DNA from: Actinomyces johnsonii
GTDB lineage: Bacteria; Actinomycetota; Actinomycetes; Actinomycetales; Actinomycetaceae
Assembly (NCBI RefSeq): GCF_006546835.1
Contig: NZ_VICB01000011.1
Location: forward strand, 1-61,040
Direction: 5' to 3'
Length of the DNA: 61,040 bases
Shown: in pieces, positions 60,975 through 61,040 of the stretch
Layout: the number at the start of each line of letters is the position of its first letter
Numbering within the stretch: the first letter of the stretch is position 1
The notes under the pieces: generated by a model
The model's database searches: none
Told to the model about the DNA's origin: nothing
What the model saw: only the letters and a program-made list of their open reading frames with translations
Made by a program: the position numbers and the translations under genes

Positions 60975-61040
60975 CGGGGGGGCTGGCCATTGACGGGGAA
61001 CTTCTGCGCGTAAGGGCGCGGTGGGGTCAGGTGGTGTTTG

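Overview
The window is high-GC actinobacterial DNA, most likely from Actinomyces or a close relative in the Actinomycetaceae; this is an inference from gene content, since no rRNA is present. The signs are a complete coproporphyrin-type haem pathway (hemA-hemH-hemQ divergent from hemE-hemY and hemC-hemD-hemB-hemL), the order SRP RNA-dnaX-recR, a LytR C-terminal-domain protein, Ala/Pro-rich linkers inside housekeeping enzymes (DnaX, LysC, HemA, the dehydratase activase), and many start codons placed exactly six bases after a TANNNT -10 hexamer, as in leaderless actinobacterial mRNAs. There is no rRNA operon, insertion sequence or prophage.

Layout. 0.1-9.7 kb: NTF2-like protein, HrpB helicase, a small Xre regulator overlapping a membrane protein, a purine-nucleoside-phosphorylase-like protein, an intact class I glutamine amidotransferase homologue, an old-yellow-enzyme oxidoreductase and an ArsR regulator. 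9.7-14.3 kb: a repeat-bearing lipoprotein, two paralogous membrane proteins, and a second amidotransferase homologue that has lost its catalytic Cys and His. 14.5-20.1 kb: uracil/xanthine permease, LytR_C protein, a two-repeat type I-E-like CRISPR remnant, a lipoprotein and a TetR regulator. 20.4-26.2 kb: a 1760-residue 2-hydroxyacyl-CoA dehydratase/activase fusion and a septum-formation-family lipoprotein. 26.3-31.9 kb: a LacI-type regulator fragment, tRNA-Ser(GGA), SRP RNA, dnaX and recR. 32.1-36 kb: two ABC-2 exporter pairs facing each other. 36-37.8 kb: a Schlafen AlbA_2 protein gene between 41-bp direct repeats with a duplicated promoter/operator. 38-41.5 kb: lysC-asd and a potassium channel. 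41.5-48.7 kb: membrane proteins, a Fic AMP-transferase, a Bcr/CflA exporter with a MmyB-type regulator, thioredoxin and a zinc-type macrodomain hydrolase. 48.7-61 kb: the haem cluster.

How the genes work together. The haem block encodes every step from glutamyl-tRNA to haem: HemA and HemL make 5-aminolevulinate, HemB/C/D make uroporphyrinogen III, HemE makes coproporphyrinogen III, HemY/CgoX oxidises it to coproporphyrin III, HemH/CpfC inserts iron and HemQ/ChdC decarboxylates coprohaem. The hemE/hemA divergent promoter carries tandem TGACA-N3-TGTC(A/T) sites and the hemC promoter carries a different repeat set, so the two arms may be controlled separately. LysC and Asd are coupled by a 4-base overlap. 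A 65-bp palindromic element recurs between convergent genes and probably acts as a bidirectional terminator.
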